Of a DNA stretch of 45,322 bases, positions 29,463 to 38,662 are shown piece by piece (position 1 is the stretch's first letter; the number at the start of each line of letters is the position of its first letter). The DNA comes from Chloroflexota bacterium (GTDB lineage: Bacteria; Chloroflexota; UBA11872; VXNJ01): positions 1-45,322 of the forward strand of contig JASLPR010000058.1 in the NCBI GenBank assembly GCA_030744875.1. The letters run 5' to 3'. The notes under the pieces are model-generated. The model was given only the letters and a program-made list of their open reading frames with translations. It was not told the origin of the DNA and searched no databases. The translations under genes were made by a program, and so were the position numbers.

Positions 29463-30533
29463 CTAGGGCGTGAACATCACCTTGATCGCGCCGGTCGTCT
29501 TGTCGGCGGCGGTCGCGTAGGCTTCCTTCGCATCCTCGATCCCGAACTCGTGCGTGACCAGGATGTCGGCGATGCCCGGGTCGGCGTGCAGGATCTCGAT
29601 GGCGTGCTCGAAGTCGGTCACGCCCTGCTCGTCGCGCGAGTAGGTGTGCGAGCCAACCACATGCAGTTCTTTTTCCAGCACCGGCAGGGCCGGAATGCCG
29701 GCGTCGCCCCAGAACGCCCCGGCCACCACCACCGTCCCGCCCGGACGCACCAGCTGCATCGCCAGGGCGGTCGTGCCGGTCGATCCGCCGACGCTCTCGA
29801 TCACGATGTCCGGCAGCCCGTCGTCGCCCAGCAGTCCGCGGAGTTCGTCCTCGGTGGCGTCGGCGCCGGCCTGGATCACCTGCGTTGCGCCCAGGGCCAG
29901 CGCGGCCTTGCGCTGGTGATCGTAGCGGGCCAGCACGATGATCCGCGCCGCTCCGGCGGCCCGGGCGGCCACCGTGGCCGCCAGCCCGATTGAGCCCGCC
30001 CCGATGACCGCTATCGAAGCCCGATACGAGGGCCGCCCCATCCGTACCGCATGCACCCCTACGGCCAGCGGTTCCACCAGCGCACCGGCGGTATCCGAGA
30101 GGCCGTCCGGGACCGGCACCGCGCAATACTCCGGCATCGAAAAATACTCCGCATGCCCGCCCGGCCCGTCCGGGTCCCAGCCCATCACCATGCGAAAACC
30201 GACCTCGGTGCATATGTTGTAGCGGCCGGTGCGACAGGCTTCGCACTCGCCGCAGCGGCGCAACGGCTCCACCGCCACCCGCGCGCCCCGGGCGATTCCG
30301 GTCACACCATCGCCAACCGCCACGACTTCGCCGCAGACCTCGTGACCCACGCAGATGTGTTCCGGAACGGCCGACGACTGCAAGGCGTGGAGGCGATGCA
30401 GGTCACTGCCGCAGATGCCGGCGCGCAGCGTCCGCACGGTCACATCGCCGGGCCCCGGCGTCGGGATTTCGTAGAAATCATCGACCAGGATGTCGTTGTT
30501 GGTGATCTTGGCGGTCTTCAATTGCGGTCCCAT
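29463..30533 (-). CDS. Zinc-dependent medium-chain alcohol dehydrogenase (sorbitol/threonine dehydrogenase-like)
   Basis: GICGSDLHRLHAL, GHEVCGEVVAVG, CGECEACRTGRYNICTEV, VIGAGSIGLAATVAARAAGA. Confidence 0.93.
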   Translation of the reverse strand: MGPQLKTAKITNNDILVDDFYEIPTPGPGDVTVRTLRAGICGSDLHRLHALQSSAVPEHICVGHEVCGEVVAVGDGVTGIARGARVAVEPLRRCGECEACRTGRYNICTEVGFRMVMGWDPDGPGGHAEYFSMPEYCAVPVPDGLSDTAGALVEPLAVGVHAVRMGRPSYRASIAVIGAGSIGLAATVAARAAGAARIIVLARYDHQRKAALALGATQVIQAGADATEDELRGLLGDDGLPDIVIESVGGSTGTTALAMQLVRPGGTVVVAGAFWGDAGIPALPVLEKELHVVGSHTYSRDEQGVTDFEHAIEILHADPGIADILVTHEFGIEDAKEAYATAADKTTGAIKVMFTP

Positions 30534-30606
30534 CCTCTCGGGTGATTGCGATGCGGGTCGGGTGCGACATCCGGCGGCCCGGAGACCGGCAATTCTCCGG
30601 CGCGGT

Positions 30607-32052
30607 CTAATCCCGAACCGTCACCGGCCCCTGCAGCCAGGCCAGCAGCGCCGCCAGCAACGCGACCCCGGCCGCGGCGAAGAATGCGATCCGGAATCCA
30701 AGTTCCATGGACTCCACCGGCGACTGCCGCGCCACTTCGGTGCCGGCGTCCATGGTAACCACAACCGTGAACAGCGTCGCCCAGGCGGCCTGCCCGGTGG
30801 AAAACCCCAGCGTGCGGGCCGTTGCCAGGAAGCCGCTGGCCACGCCCAGCTTGGAACGCGGCAACGACCCGACAATCGCGCTGTTGAGCGTCCACTCAAA
30901 CGAACCCAGCCCCGCCCCGCCGATCGCCATCGCCGCAACAACCCGCGGGATACTCGATTCCGCGCCGAGCAGACCAAGATTGAAGATGCCCACCGCCATC
31001 AGCGCCAGCCCGAACGTCGAGGGTATCCGCGGGCCGATCCGGTCCGACACCCGTCCGGCAACAATGGCGATGAACACCATCATCCCCGGAAGGACCGCCG
31101 AGATCAGGCCCACCTCCTTGACCGATAGGCCCAGAACGTCTTCCAAGTAGAACGGAATCAGCAGGAACGTCGAGGTCAACGCCGCGAACCCGAAGAACGA
31201 GGCGCTCATCGGCAGGCGGAACGACCGGATCCGAAAGAGCGACAGATCGACCATCGGGAAGCGCACCTTCTTCTGCGAATAGATGAAGGCCGCCAGCAGC
31301 GCCACCCCGGCCGCCCCTAGTCCGAGAATCGGCAATGAGGTCCAACCCATCGACCGGCCCTGGGTGATCGCGAACAGCAGGGGCGCCGTCCACCCGATCA
31401 TCAGGACTGTGCCGAGTATGTCGAACCCTTCGCCCTTGATCCGTTCCGATTCACTCAAGAACACCAACCCCCCGACGATCATCAATGCCGCGATCGGCAT
31501 CTCGACGAAGAACATCGCGTGCCAGCCGAGGCCGTCGACGATGAAGCCGCTCAGTATCGGCCCCGACACCAGCCCGACCGATGTCACCGTTCCCACCACC
31601 CCCAGCGCGCGTCCCCGCGACTCCGGCGGAAAAGCCCCCACGATCAGCGCCGGCCCCATGGAATTCAACGCCGCCGCGCCGATGCCGATCACCGCCCGGC
31701 CCGCGATCAGCATCAAGAGATTCTGACTGAAGGCCGAAATCGTGGAGCCGACGAAGAAGATCGCTACTCCGTACAGAAACACCTTCTTGCGGCCCACCAG
31801 GTCGGCCAGCCGGCCAGCTCCCAGCAGTAGCGCGCCGGTGACGATGATCGTTACCAGCGTCACCCACAGCACGTCCTGCACGTCGATCCCCAGGTCGTCC
31901 GCGATCGTCGGCAGCGCCACTCCCAGGGCCGTGGGATCGAACGTCGCCAGCAACACCCCGGTCGCGCCAAAGACGGCCGCGGCCAGGGCTGAACGCGAAA
32001 TGCCTGCGCTGCCCGGATTCAGAGTTTCGCTGGGATCTCCGTGCGTGCTCAT
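30607..32052 (-). CDS. MFS transporter, DHA2/EmrB-QacA-like (14-TM)
   Basis: DPTALGVALPTIADDLGIDVQDVLWVTLVTIIVTGALLLGAGRLADLVGRKKVFLYG; many TM segments. Confidence 0.9.
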   Translation of the reverse strand: MSTHGDPSETLNPGSAGISRSALAAAVFGATGVLLATFDPTALGVALPTIADDLGIDVQDVLWVTLVTIIVTGALLLGAGRLADLVGRKKVFLYGVAIFFVGSTISAFSQNLLMLIAGRAVIGIGAAALNSMGPALIVGAFPPESRGRALGVVGTVTSVGLVSGPILSGFIVDGLGWHAMFFVEMPIAALMIVGGLVFLSESERIKGEGFDILGTVLMIGWTAPLLFAITQGRSMGWTSLPILGLGAAGVALLAAFIYSQKKVRFPMVDLSLFRIRSFRLPMSASFFGFAALTSTFLLIPFYLEDVLGLSVKEVGLISAVLPGMMVFIAIVAGRVSDRIGPRIPSTFGLALMAVGIFNLGLLGAESSIPRVVAAMAIGGAGLGSFEWTLNSAIVGSLPRSKLGVASGFLATARTLGFSTGQAAWATLFTVVVTMDAGTEVARQSPVESMELGFRIAFFAAAGVALLAALLAWLQGPVTVRD

Positions 32053-32288
32053 GCGGCGGCGAGGCTAGCGCGAATTCGCGATGGCAAGCAAACACCGCGG
32101 TGGCCGCCCGGGATGGATCGCGCCCTCCTGGCCATCCACGGCGCTCCCCTCCGCCGGGGTCCCTCCCACTGGTTTGGCGCGCCGCTCGCCGTTATGCTCG
32201 GCCCACGTTACAAATCCATCGGCGCGCGGTCCCCGGCCGGCCCGCCCTTTCCGGCAATACCGCGCGCCCGCTCCGGGAGCGTTCGGCC

Positions 32289-32972
32289 ATGTGCGGCGAG
32301 TCATCCGGGTCCAGATCGCTTCTCGGGTTCCTGCTGGTCTTCGTTGGGGTCTGGTTCCTGCTCGAGCAGCTGGAAGTCATGAACCTCGGCGGACCCTGGC
32401 CCTGGATCCCTTCCTTCTTCATCGTGTTTGTGCTCTGGCAGATGGGCCGGGCCGATTTTCGCAATCCGCTTGGCCCATTGATCCTGGTCGCCCTCGCCGC
32501 CCTGGTACAACTGGCCATCATCGGCGATCGCTACGACCTCAAGTTCGAGGCCTTTTGGCCGGTGGTCATCATCCTGCTCGGCCTCGGGGTCATGCTGCGC
32601 GGGCGCTGGTGGGGCGGCCGTCGCACCCGACCGGCCGGCGAGGATCTCGATGTGCTGGCGGTCTTCGGCAACAGCGAGGAGCGCGTCGCCGGCGCTGACT
32701 TCAAAGGCGGTCGCGTCACCGCCATCATCGGGGCCGTCCGGATTGACCTGCGGGACGCCACCATCGGCGATCAACCGGCCACCGTCGACCTGGCCGTCAC
32801 CATCGGGAATTGCTCCCTGATTGTCCCGGACCACTGGATCGTCGACCGCCATGCCACCACGGTGTTCGGCGGCAACAGCGACAAGCGCTGGGCCGCGCCG
32901 AGCGACCCTGACGGTCCCCGGTTGGTCGTGACCGGCATCGTGCTGTTTGGCGAGCTCGGGATAAAGAGCTAG
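32289..32972 (+). CDS. LiaF-like / cell-wall-active antibiotic response membrane protein
   Basis: N-terminal TM block (MCGESSGSRSLLGFLLVFVGVWFLLEQL) and C-terminal VFGNSEERVAGADFKGGRVTAIIGAVRIDLRDATI...VFGGNSDKR. Confidence 0.72.
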   Translation: MCGESSGSRSLLGFLLVFVGVWFLLEQLEVMNLGGPWPWIPSFFIVFVLWQMGRADFRNPLGPLILVALAALVQLAIIGDRYDLKFEAFWPVVIILLGLGVMLRGRWWGGRRTRPAGEDLDVLAVFGNSEERVAGADFKGGRVTAIIGAVRIDLRDATIGDQPATVDLAVTIGNCSLIVPDHWIVDRHATTVFGGNSDKRWAAPSDPDGPRLVVTGIVLFGELGIKS

Positions 32973-34261
32973 CCGGGACCGGTCTGCGCGGGAGCCCGCG
33001 AGGCCAACTTTCGCCCCGGCCCAAAGGCAAATCCCAGCACCGCCAGCAGGCCGGCGAGCGCCACAACGATCGTCGTGCCGAACATCGTGTGAAATCCCGC
33101 CACATCGACCAACCGCCCCAGCAGCAGCGGTGCCGGCAGCGCCAGCGGACCGAGGATCAGATTCAGCCCCGCCATGTACGTGGGACGGCACAGATCCGGT
33201 GCCCGTTCAAGCACGATCGTGATGTCCGCAACGATGACCATGGACGCCATTCCAGCCATACCCACCGCCGCATAGATGAGCGTCAGGTCGGTGGCGCTGA
33301 ACGCCAGCGAAACCGCCACGACCGTTGCCAGGCTCCCCAGCACCGGCAGATAGCGAACCCCGAACCGGTCCCCGAACCATCCCCCACTCAGCGATCCCGT
33401 CACCTGGCTCAGCAGAAAGACCGTGGTGAGCCGGGCCACGTCGGAATCGGTCGCTCCCAGGTCGCGGGCCCCAAACACGGCGATGAACGCTCCCGCGGCC
33501 ATCGCCCAGGCCACGATCACCCGGGCTCCCGCGTAGTACAGGAAGCCGCGATCCTCAACAAGCACCCTCGGGATCTTGCGCATGATCCGCCAGAACAACC
33601 GATCCGAATCATCTGGATCCGGTGAAGGCGGCTCGCGCAGCGGTAGGAACAGCAGGGATCCGGCGCAAATCATCAGGCCGGCCACGGCGATCAACGTGCC
33701 GTAGCCGCGCGGGAAGGCGTCGTCTCCGAGCAACCCGGACGCCACCGCGAGACCGGCCGCGCCCAGTAGGCCCCCGGTCGCCGTGCTGGCCCCGAAGAAC
33801 CTCCCTCTCACCCGCCGCGCAATGATCTTGCCCAGGATGTCCACCCAGCCGGTGGCCCCAATTCCCGCCGAGCCGTGCAACATGATTAGCGCCGGGAAGA
33901 ACGTGACCAGCAAGAGGGTCGGGTTGGTGTCGCCCACGGTCAGCACGAGCAATCCAAAGAGCGCGAATGCCAGCGCTCCGATCGCGTTGGTGGTCGCCAG
34001 CCAGTTCTTCTTGATCCGCTTGTCGGCGAAGATCGAAGGTCCGGCGATTTGGGGCAGCGAGAAGCTCAACTGGACCATCGCCGGCACCATTCCCACGATC
34101 ACCGCCGATTCAGTCAGATGGCTGACGAACACCGGCAAGATCGTCATTGCCGAGACCAGGTTGACGCCGGTGAAGAAGATCAGGTTGTTGCCGAAGAGCA
34201 GCGCGTAGTCGCGCCCCGGTCCACGCTGCGGCCTATCCGGCCGCCGGTTCTGAGCAACCAT
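32969..34261 (-). CDS. MFS transporter
   Basis: Multi-TM protein, 430 aa; internal DRFGVRYLPVLGSL loop. Confidence 0.85.
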   Translation of the reverse strand: MVAQNRRPDRPQRGPGRDYALLFGNNLIFFTGVNLVSAMTILPVFVSHLTESAVIVGMVPAMVQLSFSLPQIAGPSIFADKRIKKNWLATTNAIGALAFALFGLLVLTVGDTNPTLLLVTFFPALIMLHGSAGIGATGWVDILGKIIARRVRGRFFGASTATGGLLGAAGLAVASGLLGDDAFPRGYGTLIAVAGLMICAGSLLFLPLREPPSPDPDDSDRLFWRIMRKIPRVLVEDRGFLYYAGARVIVAWAMAAGAFIAVFGARDLGATDSDVARLTTVFLLSQVTGSLSGGWFGDRFGVRYLPVLGSLATVVAVSLAFSATDLTLIYAAVGMAGMASMVIVADITIVLERAPDLCRPTYMAGLNLILGPLALPAPLLLGRLVDVAGFHTMFGTTIVVALAGLLAVLGFAFGPGRKLASRAPAQTGPG

Positions 34262-34356
34262 GTGGCGGAGTCTACGCTCTGGCGGGCTCCCGGCTCAGGC
34301 GGGCCGCACCCGGACCGGGCGCCGCGCGGCGCGCCCGGCCGTAGTACTTCGCTTGT

Positions 34357-35457
34357 CTATTCGAGCGCCAGGTAGCGCGTGTTGTCGTCGGAGAACGAGA
34401 AGAACTCTTCGTAGATCAGTACCAGTGAGCCCTCGCCAGCCCTGGCTTGGAACGTTACCCAGCCCTCGAACGAGCCGCCGGGGAACAGATCCGTATCCAG
34501 CTCCGGCAACGGGTACACGATCGGCGGCACGTCCCAGATTTCGCCCCGATCGCCGACGGTGTTGAACGAGAACCCATCCACGTCCAGCGGCGCGTCCTCG
34601 GTGCCGACGTTGCGGACCCGGATCCTCACCTGGACGAACTCCATACCCTCGTCGGGCTCGTTGTTGAACTGGTTCGCCTCGATCGCCATGGCCAGCGCGT
34701 CGTCGCCGCGCACCACCTCCAGGACGGTGATTTCGAAGAGGCCGTTGATGATCGTGGTTCCGAGGGGCGCGGGGGAGTCCAGCTCGACGCCAACGTCGGT
34801 CGCCGCGGCCAGCGGCTCGGCCGGCGCCGTCACCCCGGCCCCATCCTCCAGCGCCAGGTAGCGGATGTCCTCGTCACCGAAGATCGCGAACGGCTCGTGC
34901 CGGAGCATCAGGCCGGTGTCTTCCACGCGGACCTGGAAGGCCATGTAGCCCTCGCCGGATCCGCCGGGGAAGAGGTAGAAGTCAAAGTCCGGGGTCGGCT
35001 CCACCAGGCTCGGGCGCGCGTAGAAGAAGTAGAGCACATTTTCATTCCCGGTGACCTTGAAGTCGGCCTCCCACATGTTGCCGAAGGTGTCCTCGCGGCT
35101 CAGGTTATGACCGCGGAGGCGCACCAGCACGTATTCGTGCCCATCGGCGGGCGGCTCGTTGAAGCTGTTGGCCTCGGTCAGGATTTCGAGCGCCGCGTCA
35201 CCGCGGACGACTTCCAGCACGCTGGCGCCCCAGGTGGCGCCGCGGACATCCTCGCCCATCGCCGCCGGCGCCGGTGGGGGAGCGTCTTCACCGCTGCACG
35301 CGGCCAGCACGAACGCCGCCAGCACCACCATCGCCAACCCGACGGCCAGCTTCTTAGAAGTCTTGCTCCCTAGTCTGCATTGATCTGCACGAATGTGCGC
35401 GTATTCTAGCCCCGATCGCGCGTCACTGAGGCGATCAGCCGGAGTCCGCCGCCCCAT
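34357..35457 (-). CDS. Lipoprotein with two duplicated DUF4352-like domains
   Basis: Lipobox-like VVLAAFVLAAC; two domain copies (VLEVVRGDAALEILTEANSFNEPPADGHEYVLVRLRG / VLEVVRGDDALAMAIEANQFNNEPDEGMEFVQVRIRV), each ending RYLALE; true start uncertain. Confidence 0.7.
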   Translation of the reverse strand: MGRRTPADRLSDARSGLEYAHIRADQCRLGSKTSKKLAVGLAMVVLAAFVLAACSGEDAPPPAPAAMGEDVRGATWGASVLEVVRGDAALEILTEANSFNEPPADGHEYVLVRLRGHNLSREDTFGNMWEADFKVTGNENVLYFFYARPSLVEPTPDFDFYLFPGGSGEGYMAFQVRVEDTGLMLRHEPFAIFGDEDIRYLALEDGAGVTAPAEPLAAATDVGVELDSPAPLGTTIINGLFEITVLEVVRGDDALAMAIEANQFNNEPDEGMEFVQVRIRVRNVGTEDAPLDVDGFSFNTVGDRGEIWDVPPIVYPLPELDTDLFPGGSFEGWVTFQARAGEGSLVLIYEEFFSFSDDNTRYLALE

Positions 35458-36256
35458 CGAGGGCCCGCTCCGACGCGATTACCCCGAGGTGTTCCAAAAG
35501 CGTCCGCTTGTACTCTTCGAAAACCCCGCTCGCCGTCATCGCCAATCGCCGCGGGCGCTCGAGTTCGATTGCGATCTCCGCAACCATCGTCGCCGGTCGC
35601 GGCGACATCACGTAGACCCGGTCCGACAGCAGGATCGCCTCATCGACATCGTGGCTGATGAAGAGAATCGTCTTCCCGAACCGCTCCCAGATGTCCAGCA
35701 GCCATTGCTGCATCTCCAGCCGCGTCAGCGCGTCCAGCGCGCCGAACGGCTCGTCCAGCAGCAGCACGTCGTGGCCGGTCAGGATCGTCCGCAGCAGCGC
35801 CGCCCGCTGGCGCATGCCGCCGGAGAGCTGGTGCGGGTAGCTTTCGGCGAACCCCTCCAGCCCGAAGTCCGGCAGCAATTCGGTGGCCCGTCGGCGCGCT
35901 TCCCGCAGGTCGCCGCCGGCGATTTCGATGCCAAGGGTCACATTGTCCAGCAGCCTCCGCCACGGCAGCAGTAGATCGCGCTGCGGCATGTAGCCCACCC
36001 GGCCGGTGACGCCGAGCGAGAGTTTTCCGTGCAACCGCACCTCCCCGGCGTCCGGCAATTCCAGTCCGGCGACCATGTTGAAGAGAGTGCTCTTACCGCA
36101 GCCGCTGTTGCCGACCACCGTCACGAACTCCCCCGCCGCCGCGGTGACCGACACCGACGCCAGCGTCGGCAACGCTCGGTCCCCCCGGCCGAACGTCTTG
36201 GCCATGTCGGTGACCGCAACTGTCTCGACCCCATCAGCCGGACCCACCGCGCTCAA
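35435..36256 (-). CDS. ABC transporter ATP-binding protein (thiamine/HMP-precursor type)
   Basis: GNSGCGKSTLF, LSGGMRQRAALLRTILTGHDVLLLDEPFGALDALTR; TTG start; operon with NMT1/THI5-like SBP. Confidence 0.92.
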   Translation of the reverse strand: MSAVGPADGVETVAVTDMAKTFGRGDRALPTLASVSVTAAAGEFVTVVGNSGCGKSTLFNMVAGLELPDAGEVRLHGKLSLGVTGRVGYMPQRDLLLPWRRLLDNVTLGIEIAGGDLREARRRATELLPDFGLEGFAESYPHQLSGGMRQRAALLRTILTGHDVLLLDEPFGALDALTRLEMQQWLLDIWERFGKTILFISHDVDEAILLSDRVYVMSPRPATMVAEIAIELERPRRLAMTASGVFEEYKRTLLEHLGVIASERALDGAADSG

Positions 36257-36257
36257 G

Positions 36258-37316
36258 CTAGCTGGCCGGCAGGAAGTCGTTGGTGAAGGCCGCCTCCCAA
36301 TCGATCACCGCTTCCACAAGTCCCTGCTCCGCCATCCACTCGGACATCGTTTGCCAGACCGCGCCGTCCTGGTGGCCCCACTGCGGAGCATCGGCCTGGT
36401 ACTGCGGGCCCAGCCACTCCTGCGACGGCCCCACCAGCGCGGCGTCGGTCTCCGGCGCCGCCGCCAGCAGGATTTCCGCCGCCGCCGCCGGATCGGCGAT
36501 CGCGCTGGCGTAGCCCTTGCTGATGGCGCTCATCGCCCGGGTCACCACATCGGGATTGGTGTCGATCAGGTCCTCGCTCGCTATGATGAGCGGCGTGTAG
36601 TAGTCGGGCACGCCCCAGTCCTTCACAAACAGCGTCTCGATCTCGATTCCCTCCAATTCGGCCTTCACCCCCTGCCAACCGTAGAAGATCCAGTACAGGT
36701 CGACATCGCGCTGGATGATCGTGAGGAAGTCGGCCGCCCCGGCGTCCACCGTCGTCACCTTGCTGAAGTCGCCGCCATCGGCCTCCATCATCGTCTGCAG
36801 CAGCGCGAATTCCAGTGGCGAACCGAATCCGCCGTAGGTCAGTCCCTCGAAGTCCCTGGGGCGGGTAACTGCGCTGGATTTGAGCGACGCGAAACCGGAC
36901 GTATTGTGCTGGATGATCGCCGCCACCGAGACCACCGGCACGCCCTCGGCCCGCGCCGGGGTCATGAATTCCTGGAAGTCGATGCCGAAGTCGGCCTGCC
37001 CGGTAGCCACCACCTGGGGCCTGCCGCCGGTGGCCGGTTCCACGATCTCCATTTCGATGCCCTCGTCCGCGAACAGCCCGTTGTCGCGAGCCACATAGAG
37101 CCCGGTGTGATTGGTGTTGGGCACCCAGTCGAGCACCAGCGATAGCTCGTCCGCGGCCGCCGGTTCGGGTTTCGTCTCCGCCACCACCGCGACCGGCGCC
37201 GCCGTCGGCGCGGGCGCTGCCTCGACCGGCGCCGGTGCATCTTCCGTGCAACCGGCCAGGGCCGCCGTCGCCAGCATCCCGCCGGCAAGACCCAGCAATT
37301 GTCTTCTTGAGATCAC
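36258..37316 (-). CDS. ABC transporter substrate-binding protein, NMT1/THI5-like (ThiY-type)
   Basis: Start GTG MISRRQLLGLAGGMLATAALAGC lipobox; LVLDWVPNTNHTGLYVARDNGLFADEGIEMEIVEPA; GTGA overlap with the upstream permease. Confidence 0.92.
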   Translation of the reverse strand: MISRRQLLGLAGGMLATAALAGCTEDAPAPVEAAPAPTAAPVAVVAETKPEPAAADELSLVLDWVPNTNHTGLYVARDNGLFADEGIEMEIVEPATGGRPQVVATGQADFGIDFQEFMTPARAEGVPVVSVAAIIQHNTSGFASLKSSAVTRPRDFEGLTYGGFGSPLEFALLQTMMEADGGDFSKVTTVDAGAADFLTIIQRDVDLYWIFYGWQGVKAELEGIEIETLFVKDWGVPDYYTPLIIASEDLIDTNPDVVTRAMSAISKGYASAIADPAAAAEILLAAAPETDAALVGPSQEWLGPQYQADAPQWGHQDGAVWQTMSEWMAEQGLVEAVIDWEAAFTNDFLPAS

Positions 37317-38113
37317 AGTTCCCCCTCGTCTTCTCGATATGACCACGGCATCGATAGCCGGGCAATGATTTCGATAGTCAGGTAGGCGGCGACGGCGATT
37401 ACTGACACGATCACGATCACCGCCATCGCGCGGTCGGTGCGAAATGAGTTTTGCGAGCGGATCAGGAATACGCCCAGGCCCTGGCTGGCCCCCAGCCATT
37501 CGGCGATCAGCGCCCCGATCACCGCGTAGGTCGCCGCGATCTTGCTCCCCGAGGCCAGCGCCGGCAGCGCCGCCGGGAGCCGGCCGATGCGAAACATCTG
37601 CCAGCGATTCGCGCCCATCGCCCGCAGCAGCAGCAGGATTTCGTTGTCCGCCGCCCGCAGGCCGTCCAGGAAAGAGACGCAGATCGGGAAGAAGCACACC
37701 AGCACGACCAGGGCCACCTTCGGGGTGATCCCAAACCCAAACCAGATCACCAGCAGCGGCGCTAGCACGATCACAGGTACCGACTGGGACGTCACCAGCA
37801 ACGGGTAGACCGTGCGCCGGATGGGATCCGACAGATGGCTCGCCACCGCCACCGTCACTCCCAGCAACAGCGCGATCGTGAAGCCCAGCGCCATTTCCAG
37901 CAGCGTGATCCCGGCGTGGGACCAGAGCAGATCGGCCGATTCCGCCATCGCCCGGCCGATATCCAGCGGCGACGGCAGCAGCCAGCGCGGGGTGTCCCGC
38001 CACTCGACCATGATCTGCCACACGGCCAGGATCGCCGCGAACGTACCCAGCGCCGGGGCCAGCCGGCGGACCCGGCCGCTTCCGGTCAACGCACCTCCGA
38101 ACCGCGCCAGCAC
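37313..38113 (-). CDS. ABC transporter permease (ThiX/SsuC-type)
   Basis: Multi-TM; EAA-like loop LRAADNEILLLLRAMGANRWQMFRIGRLPAALPALASGSKIAATYAVIGALIAEW. Confidence 0.9.
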   Translation of the reverse strand: MLARFGGALTGSGRVRRLAPALGTFAAILAVWQIMVEWRDTPRWLLPSPLDIGRAMAESADLLWSHAGITLLEMALGFTIALLLGVTVAVASHLSDPIRRTVYPLLVTSQSVPVIVLAPLLVIWFGFGITPKVALVVLVCFFPICVSFLDGLRAADNEILLLLRAMGANRWQMFRIGRLPAALPALASGSKIAATYAVIGALIAEWLGASQGLGVFLIRSQNSFRTDRAMAVIVIVSVIAVAAYLTIEIIARLSMPWSYREDEGEL

Positions 38114-38114
38114 T

Positions 38115-38402
38115 TCAGGACCGGTACTTGCCGATGTGCTCGGCGATGGTCGTGCCGTTTGGCGTGTTGGCGATCTTCATGTTGCAGAGTACGGACGTAG
38201 CGCCGAACTCCAGGCAGGCCGCCTGGGCGCGCTTGACCACGTCCATGATCTGGTCGTACTCGCCCTCGATGGTGGTCTCAAAGCAGCTCACGTCGTAGGG
38301 CAACCCCGACCGCTCCACCACCCCGATCGCCTCGTCGACGCAGGCGTAGAGGTCGTCCACCCCGCTCGGCAGTACCTGAAACGCCGCGATAATCGTCGCC
38401 AT
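38115..38402 (-). CDS. MTH1187-family (YkoF-like) thiamine-binding protein
   Basis: MATIIAAFQVLPSGVDDLYACVDEAIGVVERSGLPYDVSCFETTIEGEYDQIMDVVKRAQAACLEFG; lies behind a TPP riboswitch. Confidence 0.85.
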   Translation of the reverse strand: MATIIAAFQVLPSGVDDLYACVDEAIGVVERSGLPYDVSCFETTIEGEYDQIMDVVKRAQAACLEFGATSVLCNMKIANTPNGTTIAEHIGKYRS

Positions 38403-38445
38403 TGCCCGACTCCTCCTCCGCGATGAACCGCCCGAGGAGCCGGGT

Positions 38446-38478
38446 AAAGAAGAACAGCCGCAGACCTGCACCTGCGGC
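38446..38478 (-). terminator. Rho-independent attenuator downstream of the TPP aptamer
   Basis: Minus strand GCCGCAG-GTGCAGGT-CTGCGGC followed by TGTTCTTCTTT. Confidence 0.8.
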
Positions 38479-38501
38479 ATCCCTCTGTGGAAATGAATCC
38501 G

Positions 38502-38592
38502 TCTTCCTACGCCGGCATTACCCGGTTCAGGTTCAGAGGGAATGCGGCGTGTGGGGCCGCTATCTCAGCCGGATCTACTCCAGCTCCCCCGC
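38502..38592 (-). promoter_or_regulatory. TPP (THI-box) riboswitch
   Basis: Minus strand GGGGAGCTGGAG...GGCTGAGATAGCGG...CCCTCTGAACCTGAACCGGGTAATGCCGGCGTAGGAAG. Confidence 0.96.
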
Positions 38593-38662
38593 GGAAATCG
38601 TCGTTCAGCTTTCTTGGTTGTGCGCCGCTACCCTCAGACCGTCCCACCGTGGCGCGCTGCTG

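Noticed and set aside
29419-30246. Extension of the MFS ORF 28120..30246
   Set aside because: Gly/Arg-rich low-complexity translation from an alternate frame of the zinc alcohol dehydrogenase gene; real MFS start is near 29418.
37317-38021. Extension of the SBP ORF 36258..38021
   Set aside because: Overlaps the permease gene in another frame; lipoprotein signal peptide begins at the GTG at 37316.
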